Origin: UMGS755 sp045595795
Lineage (GTDB): Bacteria; Bacillota; Clostridia; UBA1381; UBA9506
Assembly: GCA_045595795.1 (NCBI GenBank)
Contig: JAZOBC010000019.1
Location: 1 to 14,694 of the forward strand
Direction: 5' to 3'
DNA: 14,694 nt
This document shows positions 7,834-14,685 of this stretch, in pieces (the first letter of the stretch is position 1; every line of letters begins with the position of its first letter). The notes below the pieces were generated by a model. It was not told where the DNA came from and did not search any database. It saw nothing but the letters and a program-made list of their open reading frames with translations. A program made the position numbers and the translations under genes.

Positions 7834-9150
7834 TTATCTCCTCTTCAGTCGGGCAATAAAGAAACCATCGCCGCCACCATCTCCAGGATAAATGGTCCCC
7901 ATACCGGTTTCTAAAATCCTTGCCGCTGGCTCTAAAATAGCAGAATGCGACGGTGCTTCTAACGCAAAGTCACTATTTTCCTGCAAAAAAGCATAAATTT
8001 GCTGCTCATTTTCCTCAGGATTGATGGTGCATGTGCTATATACCAGTGTGCCACCCGGCTTTAAATAGCCGGCACAATGCCGCAGAATTTTTTTCTGAAT
8101 CTCTACCAGTTCGCAAAAATCCGTAATATCGGTTTTATATTTAATATCCGGCCGACGTCTGATGACGCCTAAGCCTGAACAGGGAGCATCGATTAAGATT
8201 TTATCTGCCTGACACGGAAATTTAAACTCAGTAGCATCTGCCGTTTGGGTTTCGATGATGGAAAGACTCAAACGTTTGGCTGCAATTGCAACAGACTGCA
8301 AACGTTTTTCATATAAATCCAGTGCTAAAATCCGACCTTCATTTTCCATCATTTCTGCCAAGTGAGTGGTTTTGCCACCCGGTGCAGCACAAACATCAAA
8401 CACAGTTTCTCCGGGCTGCGGTGCTAAAGCAAGAGCGGCAAGCTGTGCACTTTGATCTTGAATGGTAAACAGTCCTTCTTTGTAGGCAGAAAGTTGCTGT
8501 ACACCGCCACTTTCAAACAAAAGAGCGTAATCAGATAACTTCCCTTTTTGCACGCCAATTCTCTCTGCCTTTAGCTTGGTAGCAAGGGCCTCAGAGGTAA
8601 TTTTCATTGTATTTGCGCGAACGCATAATGCCGGTGTTTGGTTATTCTCTCTCATCAGCTCTATGGCACGTTCAGTTTCAAACTGTCGGATTAGCCATTG
8701 TACCAAAGGAAGCGGGTGAGAATATCGAACAGACAACGTCTCTTCACTGTTTCCCTCCGGTAAGAAAAGCCCCTCTCTGGCCGCCTTTCGCAAAATAGCA
8801 TTAATAAACCCACGTGAACGGGCAGCATAACGTCCTGCCAGCTTCACAGATTCATTCACTGCCGCGCTTTCCGGCACCTTATCCATATAAAACAACTGAT
8901 ACAAGCCCAAGCGAAGAATGCACAGCACATAGGGTGCAATTTTTTTCAACTTCACAGAAGAATATTGCGCCACCGTACTGTCGAAGGCCAGCTGATATTT
9001 TACCGTGCCATAAACCAGCTCCTTAACAAAGGCAGCATCACGGGCAGATAACTTTTCCGCCTCCGTATGCTTTTGAAAGCTGATGTTTAAATACGCACCA
9101 TTTTTTTCAATATCATATAAAATTGTTAAGGCCAGTTCTCTGGGTTGCAT
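7834..9150 (-). CDS. rsmB: 16S rRNA m5C967 methyltransferase RsmB
   Basis: Methylates C5 of a 16S rRNA cytosine near the decoding site. The 438 residues comprise an N-terminal NusB-like RNA-binding domain (about 1-130) and a C-terminal Rossmann methyltransferase domain with the SAM loop DVCAAPGGKT (252-261), ALDLYEKR (276-283), DAPCSG with Cys324 and STCTINPEEN with Cys374. The two cysteines are the release and nucleophile pair of m5C RNA methyltransferases. The ATG at 9150 has GAGG 8 bases upstream. It is the first gene of the long minus-strand operon, behind the promoter at 9195-9223. In many Firmicutes def, fmt and priA precede it; they are absent here. Confidence 0.96.
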   Translation of the reverse strand: MQPRELALTILYDIEKNGAYLNISFQKHTEAEKLSARDAAFVKELVYGTVKYQLAFDSTVAQYSSVKLKKIAPYVLCILRLGLYQLFYMDKVPESAAVNESVKLAGRYAARSRGFINAILRKAAREGLFLPEGNSEETLSVRYSHPLPLVQWLIRQFETERAIELMRENNQTPALCVRANTMKITSEALATKLKAERIGVQKGKLSDYALLFESGGVQQLSAYKEGLFTIQDQSAQLAALALAPQPGETVFDVCAAPGGKTTHLAEMMENEGRILALDLYEKRLQSVAIAAKRLSLSIIETQTADATEFKFPCQADKILIDAPCSGLGVIRRRPDIKYKTDITDFCELVEIQKKILRHCAGYLKPGGTLVYSTCTINPEENEQQIYAFLQENSDFALEAPSHSAILEPAARILETGMGTIYPGDGGGDGFFIARLKRR

Positions 9151-9194
9151 GACACAAACCTCACAACGTTAAAATTCACAACATCTCACAATAT

Positions 9195-9223
9195 ATTGTA
9201 CCATAATTCAACAGTAAATGCAA
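9195..9223 (-). promoter_or_regulatory. Sigma-A-type promoter of the rsmB-to-glnA operon
   Basis: TTGCAT (-35, 9218-9223) and TACAAT (-10, 9195-9200) on the minus strand are spaced by 17 bases. The predicted start of transcription is near 9188, about 38 bases before the rsmB ATG. A perfect 12-bp palindrome, ACAATATATTGT (9188-9199), overlaps the -10 box and the start site. Confidence 0.65.
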
Positions 9224-9263
9224 GATATACAGGTTATTTTGTTAACTTTCTTCCACGAAAATG

Positions 9264-9307
9264 AAAAAGACCGTGATGCAAAACAAATGGTTTTTTCACA
9301 GTCTTTT
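9264..9307 (-). terminator. Intrinsic terminator of the asparaginase-like gene
   Basis: Just past the stop codon, the minus-strand transcript forms an 11-bp stem, AAAGACTGTGA paired with TCACGGTCTTT (9296-9306 with 9266-9276, one G-U pair). The loop can close further through AAAAC/GUUUU. The 3' arm ends in a run of five U residues. It separates this gene from the rsmB promoter. Confidence 0.8.
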
Positions 9308-9311
9308 CGCT

Positions 9312-10304
9312 TCATTCGAAAAAGGGACAAAATTCTTGAATCAGCGGCCGTATTACAAATGATTTCACATTTTCTTGCAGGCTGATAGCTGCCCAGCACT
9401 TCATGTAAAGGGCAATGTGACCACAGGGCGGCAACGCAATAACGCCAAGCTCATCATATGACTTTTTGCTTTCATAATCCTTTTGCTCATAGTCAATCAT
9501 AAAGACAGGAATCATTTTCTCTTTGGCTTTTTGGCAGAACTGCCGAAAGCGTTCTGACACTGTATTGAGTGTACCGGAATGGTAGGGCCTTAAAATCACA
9601 GCCCGGCAATTCTCTAACGAATCGAAATACCTCTGACCCGGACGGCTCTCCACCACCAAAATCTCAGGAAAATCACAAAAAGGGATTTGTCCTAAGCCAC
9701 CTGTTTGCTCTGATGGAACATAATCAGGATTTTTACAAAATGATTCATCACAAAAACCATAAGGCTGATGATGTAGGCTATGAATTTGTGCCGTTCCCTC
9801 AGGATAATCCAACAATCGGGACGCAAGATGAATGCTCGTCACGGTTTCTCCTTGATTCCGATAGCTGACAAACACGCCACGAGCCTCACCACTTCGAATC
9901 AACTTCACCGCTGCAATAAAATTAGAAAGTCCGTTGGCACGCCGATCCTCTAAAGGATAATCAGACGAAACCAAAACAACAGGAACAGAACGATTCCCTA
10001 ATGAATAAGACAGTGCTGCCGCCGTATATGCCAATGTATCGGTACCGTGGGTGATAATAATGCCATCATAAGAGCCGGATAAATGCTCCAGCACGCAGTC
10101 GCCCAGTAAATTCAGCTTTTGGGCAGAAAGATATTCACTCAAGGAATAATATGGCATGCATGTCTCAAATACTGTTTCTTTATCACCGGTTGCCTCACGA
10201 TATTTTTCCAGTAAAACGTAGTTCGTCTCTTGGTCACCGGATATCCAGCCGTTCCTGACAACCGAACCAATAGTTCCACCGGTAAAGATGACAAGAATGT
10301 TCAC
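9312..10304 (-). CDS. Type I asparaginase-like protein
   Basis: A 330-residue member of the asparaginase/glutaminase fold. The start is GTG at 10304, with AGGAGG 11 bases upstream; an ATG near 10418 in the same frame lies upstream of the predicted promoter and cannot be used from it. FTGGTIGS (7-14) carries the nucleophile Thr11, and THGTDTLAYTAAAL (85-98) carries Thr88 and Asp89, closest in wording to cytoplasmic type I enzymes. In a hand alignment to E. coli AnsA, the catalytic Lys position is Ser157 and the Tyr24 position is Trp20, so classical asparaginase activity is not assured. No signal peptide. It has its own promoter and terminator. Asparagine hydrolysis would feed ammonia to the nearby glutamine synthetase, but that link is only suggestive. 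Confidence 0.85.
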   Translation of the reverse strand: MNILVIFTGGTIGSVVRNGWISGDQETNYVLLEKYREATGDKETVFETCMPYYSLSEYLSAQKLNLLGDCVLEHLSGSYDGIIITHGTDTLAYTAAALSYSLGNRSVPVVLVSSDYPLEDRRANGLSNFIAAVKLIRSGEARGVFVSYRNQGETVTSIHLASRLLDYPEGTAQIHSLHHQPYGFCDESFCKNPDYVPSEQTGGLGQIPFCDFPEILVVESRPGQRYFDSLENCRAVILRPYHSGTLNTVSERFRQFCQKAKEKMIPVFMIDYEQKDYESKKSYDELGVIALPPCGHIALYMKCWAAISLQENVKSFVIRPLIQEFCPFFE

Positions 10305-10325
10305 GGCTCCATCATCCTCCTTTTC

Positions 10326-10349
10326 GTAAACAAAGGCATTGTAAACAAA
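10326..10349. repeat. 9-bp direct repeat at the asparaginase-like transcription start
   Basis: GTAAACAAA (TTTGTTTAC on the transcribed gene's sense strand) occurs at 10326-10334 and 10341-10349. The copies have a 15-base period and sit across the predicted transcription start and early leader. The position suits a repressor site, but the function is inferred. Confidence 0.45.
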
Positions 10350-10352
10350 CTT

Positions 10353-10381
10353 ATTATAACATGCACCTACTAAATAATCAA
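10353..10381 (-). promoter_or_regulatory. Extended -10 sigma-A promoter of the asparaginase-like gene
   Basis: TTGATT (-35, 10376-10381) and a perfect TATAAT (-10, 10353-10358) on the minus strand are spaced by 17 bases, with a TG one base upstream of the -10 (extended -10). The predicted start near 10346 leaves a leader of about 42 bases to the GTG at 10304, supporting that start codon. Confidence 0.75.
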
Positions 10382-10433
10382 GAAATTTGCTTGTCTTATA
10401 GCCGCATAAAAACACCAAAATTTTCTTTTGTGC

Positions 10434-10462
10434 TTGACTTTGATATTGACTTGCGATATAAT
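10434..10462 (+). promoter_or_regulatory. Sigma-A promoter of the MarR-ADH-ALDH operon
   Basis: TTGACT (-35, 10434-10439) and TATAAT (-10, 10457-10462) are spaced by 17 bases, a near-consensus promoter. Transcription should begin near 10469. A second TTGACT at 10446-10451 is too close to the -10 to act with it. The regulatory palindrome at 10474-10488 follows at once. Confidence 0.8.
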
Positions 10463-10473
10463 AAACGCAATTA

Positions 10474-10488
10474 GTTCACTTTGTGAAC
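10474..10488. promoter_or_regulatory. Palindromic operator, probable MarR-family binding site
   Basis: GTTCACTTTGTGAAC has two perfect 6-base inverted arms (10474-10479 and 10483-10488) around TTT. It lies about 5-20 bases downstream of the predicted start and just before the ribosome binding site of a MarR-type gene. MarR dimers typically bind such palindromes over their own promoters, so autorepression is likely though not shown. Confidence 0.65.
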
Positions 10489-10502
10489 CATTTGGGAGGC
10501 TT

Positions 10503-10946
10503 ATGATGAAAAACAATCACCAAGCAGAAGAATTGCTCCGGGCCTGGGTTCTGCTAACAGGCACCATTAAAAATTGTCGCATCACAAAAGGGCTTGTGTA
10601 TAACGAAGCCATTATTATGTTGTTACTATACAGCCGTTACCAGCAAGACGGCATTGGCATCATATCTTTAAAAGAAATTACAACCGAAACCAAAATGCTG
10701 AAATCCTTGGTGAACCGAACAATAAAGTCCCTCGAGAAAAAGGGAATGCTTTGTCATTGTACTGCAGAGGGCGATAAGCGAAAGAGCTATGTTCGCTGCG
10801 TGGAAGAACAGCTGCCCGTCTTTTTAAAAGTGCATAATGGTTCCCTGACCATTGCACAAAACATTATTGATTTAATCGGCACAGAAGATGCCGAGGCTTT
10901 CATTCGCATTGCAAAAAAAATTAACGACTCCGGCTACGAACTGTGA
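10503..10946 (+). CDS. MarR-type winged-helix transcriptional regulator
   Basis: Small DNA-binding regulator, 147 residues from ATG at 10503 or 146 from ATG at 10506. GGGAGG lies 3 and 6 bases upstream respectively, so the second is slightly favoured. A longer reading from a TTG at 10428 would overlap the promoter and is rejected. A helical dimerisation N-terminus (about 1-45) leads to the winged helix: ISLKEITTETKMLKSLVNRT as helices 2-3 and EKKGMLCHCTAEGDKRKSYV as recognition tail and wing with the DKR signature, then a long C-terminal helix pair. It heads an operon with alcohol and aldehyde dehydrogenases and probably represses it through the palindrome at 10474-10488. The ligand is unknown; an aldehyde, alcohol or fatty acid would fit the context. 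Confidence 0.85.
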   Translation: MMKNNHQAEELLRAWVLLTGTIKNCRITKGLVYNEAIIMLLLYSRYQQDGIGIISLKEITTETKMLKSLVNRTIKSLEKKGMLCHCTAEGDKRKSYVRCVEEQLPVFLKVHNGSLTIAQNIIDLIGTEDAEAFIRIAKKINDSGYEL

Positions 10947-10964
10947 TGCAGAAAGGAGAACTTT

Positions 10965-12167
10965 ATGAAGATCGTTAAAAAAATATATTGCCGCGTTTTT
11001 CAAAAAATATTCAAACTTGCAATCCCCTTTTTGCCATATCGAACACCGGAAATTCTTTACTCCGTGCAGGATGTTCCCCTATTACTGGCAAAAAGGAAAC
11101 ACCAACGTCTTTTGATGGTGACAGATGAAACCATTCACCGTTTAGGACTTGCCGATTCATTAAAACAGACTTTGACACAAAACGGCATTGTCTTTTTTGA
11201 ATATCATGAAATTCTGCCAAACCCAACAGTTTTGCAGGTTGAAAGTGCACTGACTCTCTACAAAAACAATCAATGCACAGCCATTATCGGTTTTGGTGGC
11301 GGTTCGGCCATCGACTGTGCTAAAGCAGTCGGGGCCCGAGTAGCAAGACCAAACAAAAACTTAAACAAAATGCGGGGCATTTTAAAAATTTTGCGCCGGC
11401 CGCCTTTCACCATTGCCGTTCCCACCACTGCTGGCACCGGTAGCGAAACCACCGTAACTACTGTGATTACCGATACGCAAACTGGAAACAAGCAACCAAT
11501 CAGCGACCTGGTGCTGATTCCCGATGCTTGTGTACTCGACGCCGAAATCACAAAAACACTGCCGCCCTCCGTAACAGCAACCACGGGCATGGATGCGCTG
11601 ACTCACGCTATTGAAGCCTACATCGGTGGTTCTACCGTTAAATCTACCCGTCAAGATGCACTAGAAGCCGTAAGCTTAATCAGTAAGCATCTGCTGACTG
11701 CCTATCAAGACGGCAATAATCTGTCTGCCCGTTCTGCTATGCTCATGGCCTCCCATTTGGCAGGCAGAGCCTTTTCTAAATCTTATGTAGGCTATTGCCA
11801 CGCTGTGGCACATTCTCTCGGTGGCAAATATGGTATTCCTCACGGACTCGCCAACGCCGTTTTATTGCCCTATGTGTTAACTGCCTACGGCAACACAATT
11901 GGCAAAAAAGCCAAGGATTTGGTTCTTGCCATGGACATTACAGAACCCACAGTCAGTGAGGTGGAGGCATGCCGCGTCTTAATTGATTACATAAAAGAAA
12001 TGAATCAGACCATGGATATTTCCACAAAACTCAAAGGCATAAAAAATGAAGACATCGCCGAACTTGCAGCTCATGCCGACAAAGAAGCAAATCCCTTATA
12101 TCCCGTGCCTGTGCTCATGGATGCCAAGGCATTGGAACAATTTTACTATGATGTAATGGAGGCATAA
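10965..12167 (+). CDS. Iron-containing alcohol dehydrogenase
   Basis: NAD(P)-dependent group III alcohol dehydrogenase, 400 residues. AAAGGAG lies 6 bases before the ATG. GFGGGSAIDCAK (109-120) is the nucleotide phosphate loop, PTTAGTGSE (153-161) the next cofactor motif, and the metal ligands are Asp210 and His214 in GMDALTHAIEAY, His279 in YCHAVAHS and His293 in GIPHG, spaced as in FucO-type enzymes. An extra basic amphipathic stretch (about 1-28, with IFKLAIPFLPYR) precedes the usual fold and may contact membrane. It lies 18 bases after the MarR gene and 1 base before the aldehyde dehydrogenase gene, so the two enzymes probably act in series on one alcohol/aldehyde. The substrate cannot be told from sequence. 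Confidence 0.93.
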   Translation: MKIVKKIYCRVFQKIFKLAIPFLPYRTPEILYSVQDVPLLLAKRKHQRLLMVTDETIHRLGLADSLKQTLTQNGIVFFEYHEILPNPTVLQVESALTLYKNNQCTAIIGFGGGSAIDCAKAVGARVARPNKNLNKMRGILKILRRPPFTIAVPTTAGTGSETTVTTVITDTQTGNKQPISDLVLIPDACVLDAEITKTLPPSVTATTGMDALTHAIEAYIGGSTVKSTRQDALEAVSLISKHLLTAYQDGNNLSARSAMLMASHLAGRAFSKSYVGYCHAVAHSLGGKYGIPHGLANAVLLPYVLTAYGNTIGKKAKDLVLAMDITEPTVSEVEACRVLIDYIKEMNQTMDISTKLKGIKNEDIAELAAHADKEANPLYPVPVLMDAKALEQFYYDVMEA

Positions 12168-12168
12168 C

Positions 12169-13548
12169 ATGACACAGGAGCAAATTACTAAAATTGTCAA
12201 AAAACAAAAGGAATATTTCGCAAGCCATGCTACTCTGCCGCTGATCGTTAGAGCAGAAGCACTTAAAAAACTTCGCAAGACCTTGCAAAACAACGAAGAT
12301 AAAATTGCCGAAGCGATCCGGCTTGATTTAGGAAAATCCCCCTTTGAAAGCTATATGTGCGAAACCGGACTGGTGATTAGCGAAATTGGCTATATGTTAA
12401 AGCACATGAAGCAATTTGCTAAAGATAAACGGGTGAGAACGCCTCTTGCTCAGTTCGCTTCCAAAAGCTATGTGAAAACCTCGCCCTATGGCGTTGTGCT
12501 GATTATGAGCCCATGGAACTATCCTCTGCTCCTAACCCTAGGCCCACTGGTTAACGCCATTGCTGCCGGCAACACCGCCGTTTTAAAGCCCAGTGCCTAT
12601 TCTCCCAACACCTCAAAAATCATCAAAGAGATTGTTCAGACTGTGTTTCGCCCGGAATATGTTGCCGTTATTGAAGGCGGCAGAGATGAAAATACCTTTT
12701 TATTGGACGAAGCCTTTGACTACATTTTCTTTACCGGCGGCAAAACCGTGGGAAAGCTTGTGATGAAAAAAGCAGCCGAGCATTTAACGCCTATCACCCT
12801 GGAATTAGGCGGCAAAAGTCCCTGCATTGTAGATCAAACAGCCAATCTTCACCTTGCCGCTAAGCGCATTGTGTTTGGCAAATTTTTAAATGTAGGTCAA
12901 ACTTGCGTAGCACCGGATTATGTTCTTTGCGACGCCACAATCAAGCAGGATTTGATTGCACATATAAAGAAAGAGATTGTTGTACAATTTGGTAATAACC
13001 CTCTTGATAATCCCGCCTATGGCAAGCTGATTAACCAAAAACATTTTGACAAGGTTCTATCACTCATTCCCCAAGACAAAGTGGTGTTCGGCGGCAGAAC
13101 AAATCCGCAAACGCTACAGATTGAGCCGACCATAACAGATGATGTCAGTCTTTCCGACGCCATTATGCAAGAGGAAATTTTTGGCCCTATTCTGCCCATT
13201 ATCACATATGAAAATTCGGAGGAAATGAACAACATCCTCGCACAAAATCCCCATCCGTTGGCTTTTTATCTGTTCTCCTCCTGCCAAAAGCAGATTCGTA
13301 AAATCATGTCACAAAACAGTTTCGGCGGCGGTTGTGTCAACGATACAATTATTCATTTGGCTACCAGCCACATGGGTTTTGGCGGTGTGGGAGAAAGTGG
13401 CATGGGCTCATACCACGGCAAGTGCGGATTTGATACCTTTTCCCATAAAAAAAGCATCGTGGATAAAAAAACCTGGTTGGATTTGCCTATGCGATATCAA
13501 CCCTATAAAAAGCGGAATGACAAGTTAATTCACATGTTCTTACGATGA
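12169..13548 (+). CDS. Class 3-type aldehyde dehydrogenase
   Basis: NAD(P)-dependent oxidation of an aldehyde to the acid. The 459-residue length without an N-terminal extension matches the ALDH3 group, which includes fatty aldehyde dehydrogenases. SPWNYP (114-119) with Asn117, VLKPS with Lys140, FFTGG (187-191), LELGGKSP (211-218) with general base Glu212, and NVGQTC with nucleophile Cys246 are all intact; EEIFGP is present later. The C-terminal segment ending KKRNDKLIHMFLR is typical of bacterial class 3 enzymes and lacks the membrane anchor of mammalian ALDH3A2. GGAGG lies 6 bases before the ATG, inside the last codons of the alcohol dehydrogenase gene, so translation is coupled. No clear terminator follows it. 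Confidence 0.94.
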   Translation: MTQEQITKIVKKQKEYFASHATLPLIVRAEALKKLRKTLQNNEDKIAEAIRLDLGKSPFESYMCETGLVISEIGYMLKHMKQFAKDKRVRTPLAQFASKSYVKTSPYGVVLIMSPWNYPLLLTLGPLVNAIAAGNTAVLKPSAYSPNTSKIIKEIVQTVFRPEYVAVIEGGRDENTFLLDEAFDYIFFTGGKTVGKLVMKKAAEHLTPITLELGGKSPCIVDQTANLHLAAKRIVFGKFLNVGQTCVAPDYVLCDATIKQDLIAHIKKEIVVQFGNNPLDNPAYGKLINQKHFDKVLSLIPQDKVVFGGRTNPQTLQIEPTITDDVSLSDAIMQEEIFGPILPIITYENSEEMNNILAQNPHPLAFYLFSSCQKQIRKIMSQNSFGGGCVNDTIIHLATSHMGFGGVGESGMGSYHGKCGFDTFSHKKSIVDKKTWLDLPMRYQPYKKRNDKLIHMFLR

Positions 13549-13675
13549 AAATTTCTTCTATTTTCTCAAAATGCAACACTGTATATTTTGTCGAAAATTC
13601 TGAAACACTAACCATAACACCCGAAAACTGTTAAATGACTTTTGAACTTTATAAAGGATGTAAAAGGATGTTGTT

Positions 13676-14506
13676 ATGATTAAAATACTCGTAGATTCCG
13701 CCTCTGATTGCGCTCTTGACCAAGAATGTATTCACGGCATAGTACCGGTAACCATTACGATTGGCAACCGGGAATATACCGATGGCGTTGATTTAAACAG
13801 CAATCTGTTTTACGAATTGCTCACAAGCACAAAAGAGTTTCCCAAAACCGCACAACCAACGCCTCAGGCCTTTTTAGATTATTTCGCACAGGCAAAAGAA
13901 AAGGGGGACGAAGTGATTTATTTTTCCCTATCCTCTGCCTTAAGCGGTACCTATCAAAGTGCTTTGCTTGCAAAAAACATGGTAGAATATGAAAAAATTT
14001 ATTTAGTCGACAGCCTCACCGCCACCCATGCCATCAGCATTTTGGCGCGCCATGCGACGAAGCTTGCTGCCAAAGGGCTTTCTGCCGAGGAAATCGTCCG
14101 CCGGTGCAACGCACTAAAATCCAAAATCAAGCTGCTGGCGGGGGTTGACACACTGGAATATCTTTACCGGGGTGGCAGACTCAGCCGCACCTCAGCTGCC
14201 ATCGGAGAGCTGGCAAACATCAAACCCATCATCACAGTGACGCAGGAAGGCACCGTCAGTGCCATTGGCAAATCCTTGGGTCGTGCTGGTGCTATGCAGT
14301 TCATACTCAGGCAGCTGAAATCAACGACCCTCGACCCTGAGTTTCCCCTTTGTTCTCTCTATACCTACGGAACCGAGAATTGTGAGCAGCTCGAAAACAC
14401 CCTGACGGCAAAAGGCTATATGGTCTCTGATCGCCTGCAAGTGGGTGCTTCCATTGGCGCACATGTAGGCCCCGAGGTATACGGCATCTTATTTGTAACC
14501 AAATAG
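13676..14506 (+). CDS. DegV family fatty-acid-binding protein (FakB type)
   Basis: DegV proteins bind a single fatty acid; those called FakB present it to the kinase FakA for phosphorylation and entry into phospholipid synthesis. The 276-residue protein shows DSASD (7-11), TAQPTP (58-63), SLSSALSGTYQSA (84-96), YRGGRLSR (164-171) and GASIGAHVGPE (257-267). Ser90, Arg171 and His263 match residues that contact the carboxylate in characterised members. AAAAGG lies 8 bases before the ATG. It follows the aldehyde dehydrogenase by 127 bases with neither a good terminator nor a convincing promoter between, so readthrough from the MarR operon is possible. No FakA gene is in the window. Paralogues are common in Firmicutes, so chain preference is unknown. 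Confidence 0.93.
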   Translation: MIKILVDSASDCALDQECIHGIVPVTITIGNREYTDGVDLNSNLFYELLTSTKEFPKTAQPTPQAFLDYFAQAKEKGDEVIYFSLSSALSGTYQSALLAKNMVEYEKIYLVDSLTATHAISILARHATKLAAKGLSAEEIVRRCNALKSKIKLLAGVDTLEYLYRGGRLSRTSAAIGELANIKPIITVTQEGTVSAIGKSLGRAGAMQFILRQLKSTTLDPEFPLCSLYTYGTENCEQLENTLTAKGYMVSDRLQVGASIGAHVGPEVYGILFVTK

Positions 14507-14665
14507 GGCTGTAGCAAAATGCTCTATTTTGCCGCCACCTCGAAAAACGTACTAGTCATAACCACCGGCCGTGCCGGTGGCTTGCACTACCCCCTTAGGG
14601 CAATATGCTGGCCGAGCCTATAGGCTCGTCGAAAGGTCTGCCAACCGCAACCATTTCACCAGCTT
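14507..14665. repeat. Multi-hairpin structured intergenic element
   Basis: This gene-free stretch holds several perfect inverted repeats: GCAAAAT/ATTTTGC (14514-14532, 5-base loop), CCACCGGC/GCCGGTGG (14562-14580, 3-base loop), and the 16-bp palindrome CGAGCCTATAGGCTCG (14613-14628). In addition 14591-14611 can pair with 14659-14678, about 18 base pairs with three small bulges, enclosing the 16-bp palindrome. It is richer in G and C than its flanks. This amount of structure is far more than a terminator needs. It may be a REP- or MITE-like element or a structured RNA; I do not recognise it firmly, and it may continue past the window. Confidence 0.55.
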
Positions 14666-14685
14666 GCCCCTAAAGGGGCTTTTTT
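14666..14685 (+). terminator. Intrinsic terminator
   Basis: GCCCC (14666-14670) and GGGGC (14675-14679) form a stem with loop TAAA, followed by six T residues (14680-14685). It could end the degV transcript. The same bases can alternatively pair with 14591-14603 upstream in the structured element, which would form a longer stem before the same U-tract. Confidence 0.75.

Noticed and set aside
9569..9868. 99-residue open frame antisense to the asparaginase-like gene
   Set aside because: Fully contained in a real gene on the other strand, with no ribosome binding site or family resemblance.
10305..10418. N-terminal extension of the asparaginase-like protein from an ATG at 10418
   Set aside because: It spans the predicted promoter and the 38 extra residues do not resemble the family, which begins just before the TGGTI motif.
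10428..10502. Upstream extension of the MarR-type regulator
   Set aside because: It starts at TTG and covers the -35, -10 and palindromic operator; the ribosome binding site favours 10503/10506.
13549..13675. Search for a terminator or promoter between the aldehyde dehydrogenase and degV genes
   Set aside because: Only AT-only stems such as GAAAAT/ATTTTC and boxes with wrong spacing were found; nothing strong enough to call.
13653..13679. Repeated AAAGGATG and mini-frames (ATG-TAA, and a 3-codon frame ending over the degV ATG)
   Set aside because: The ATGs abut the Shine-Dalgarno bases with no spacer; the second copy simply serves degV.
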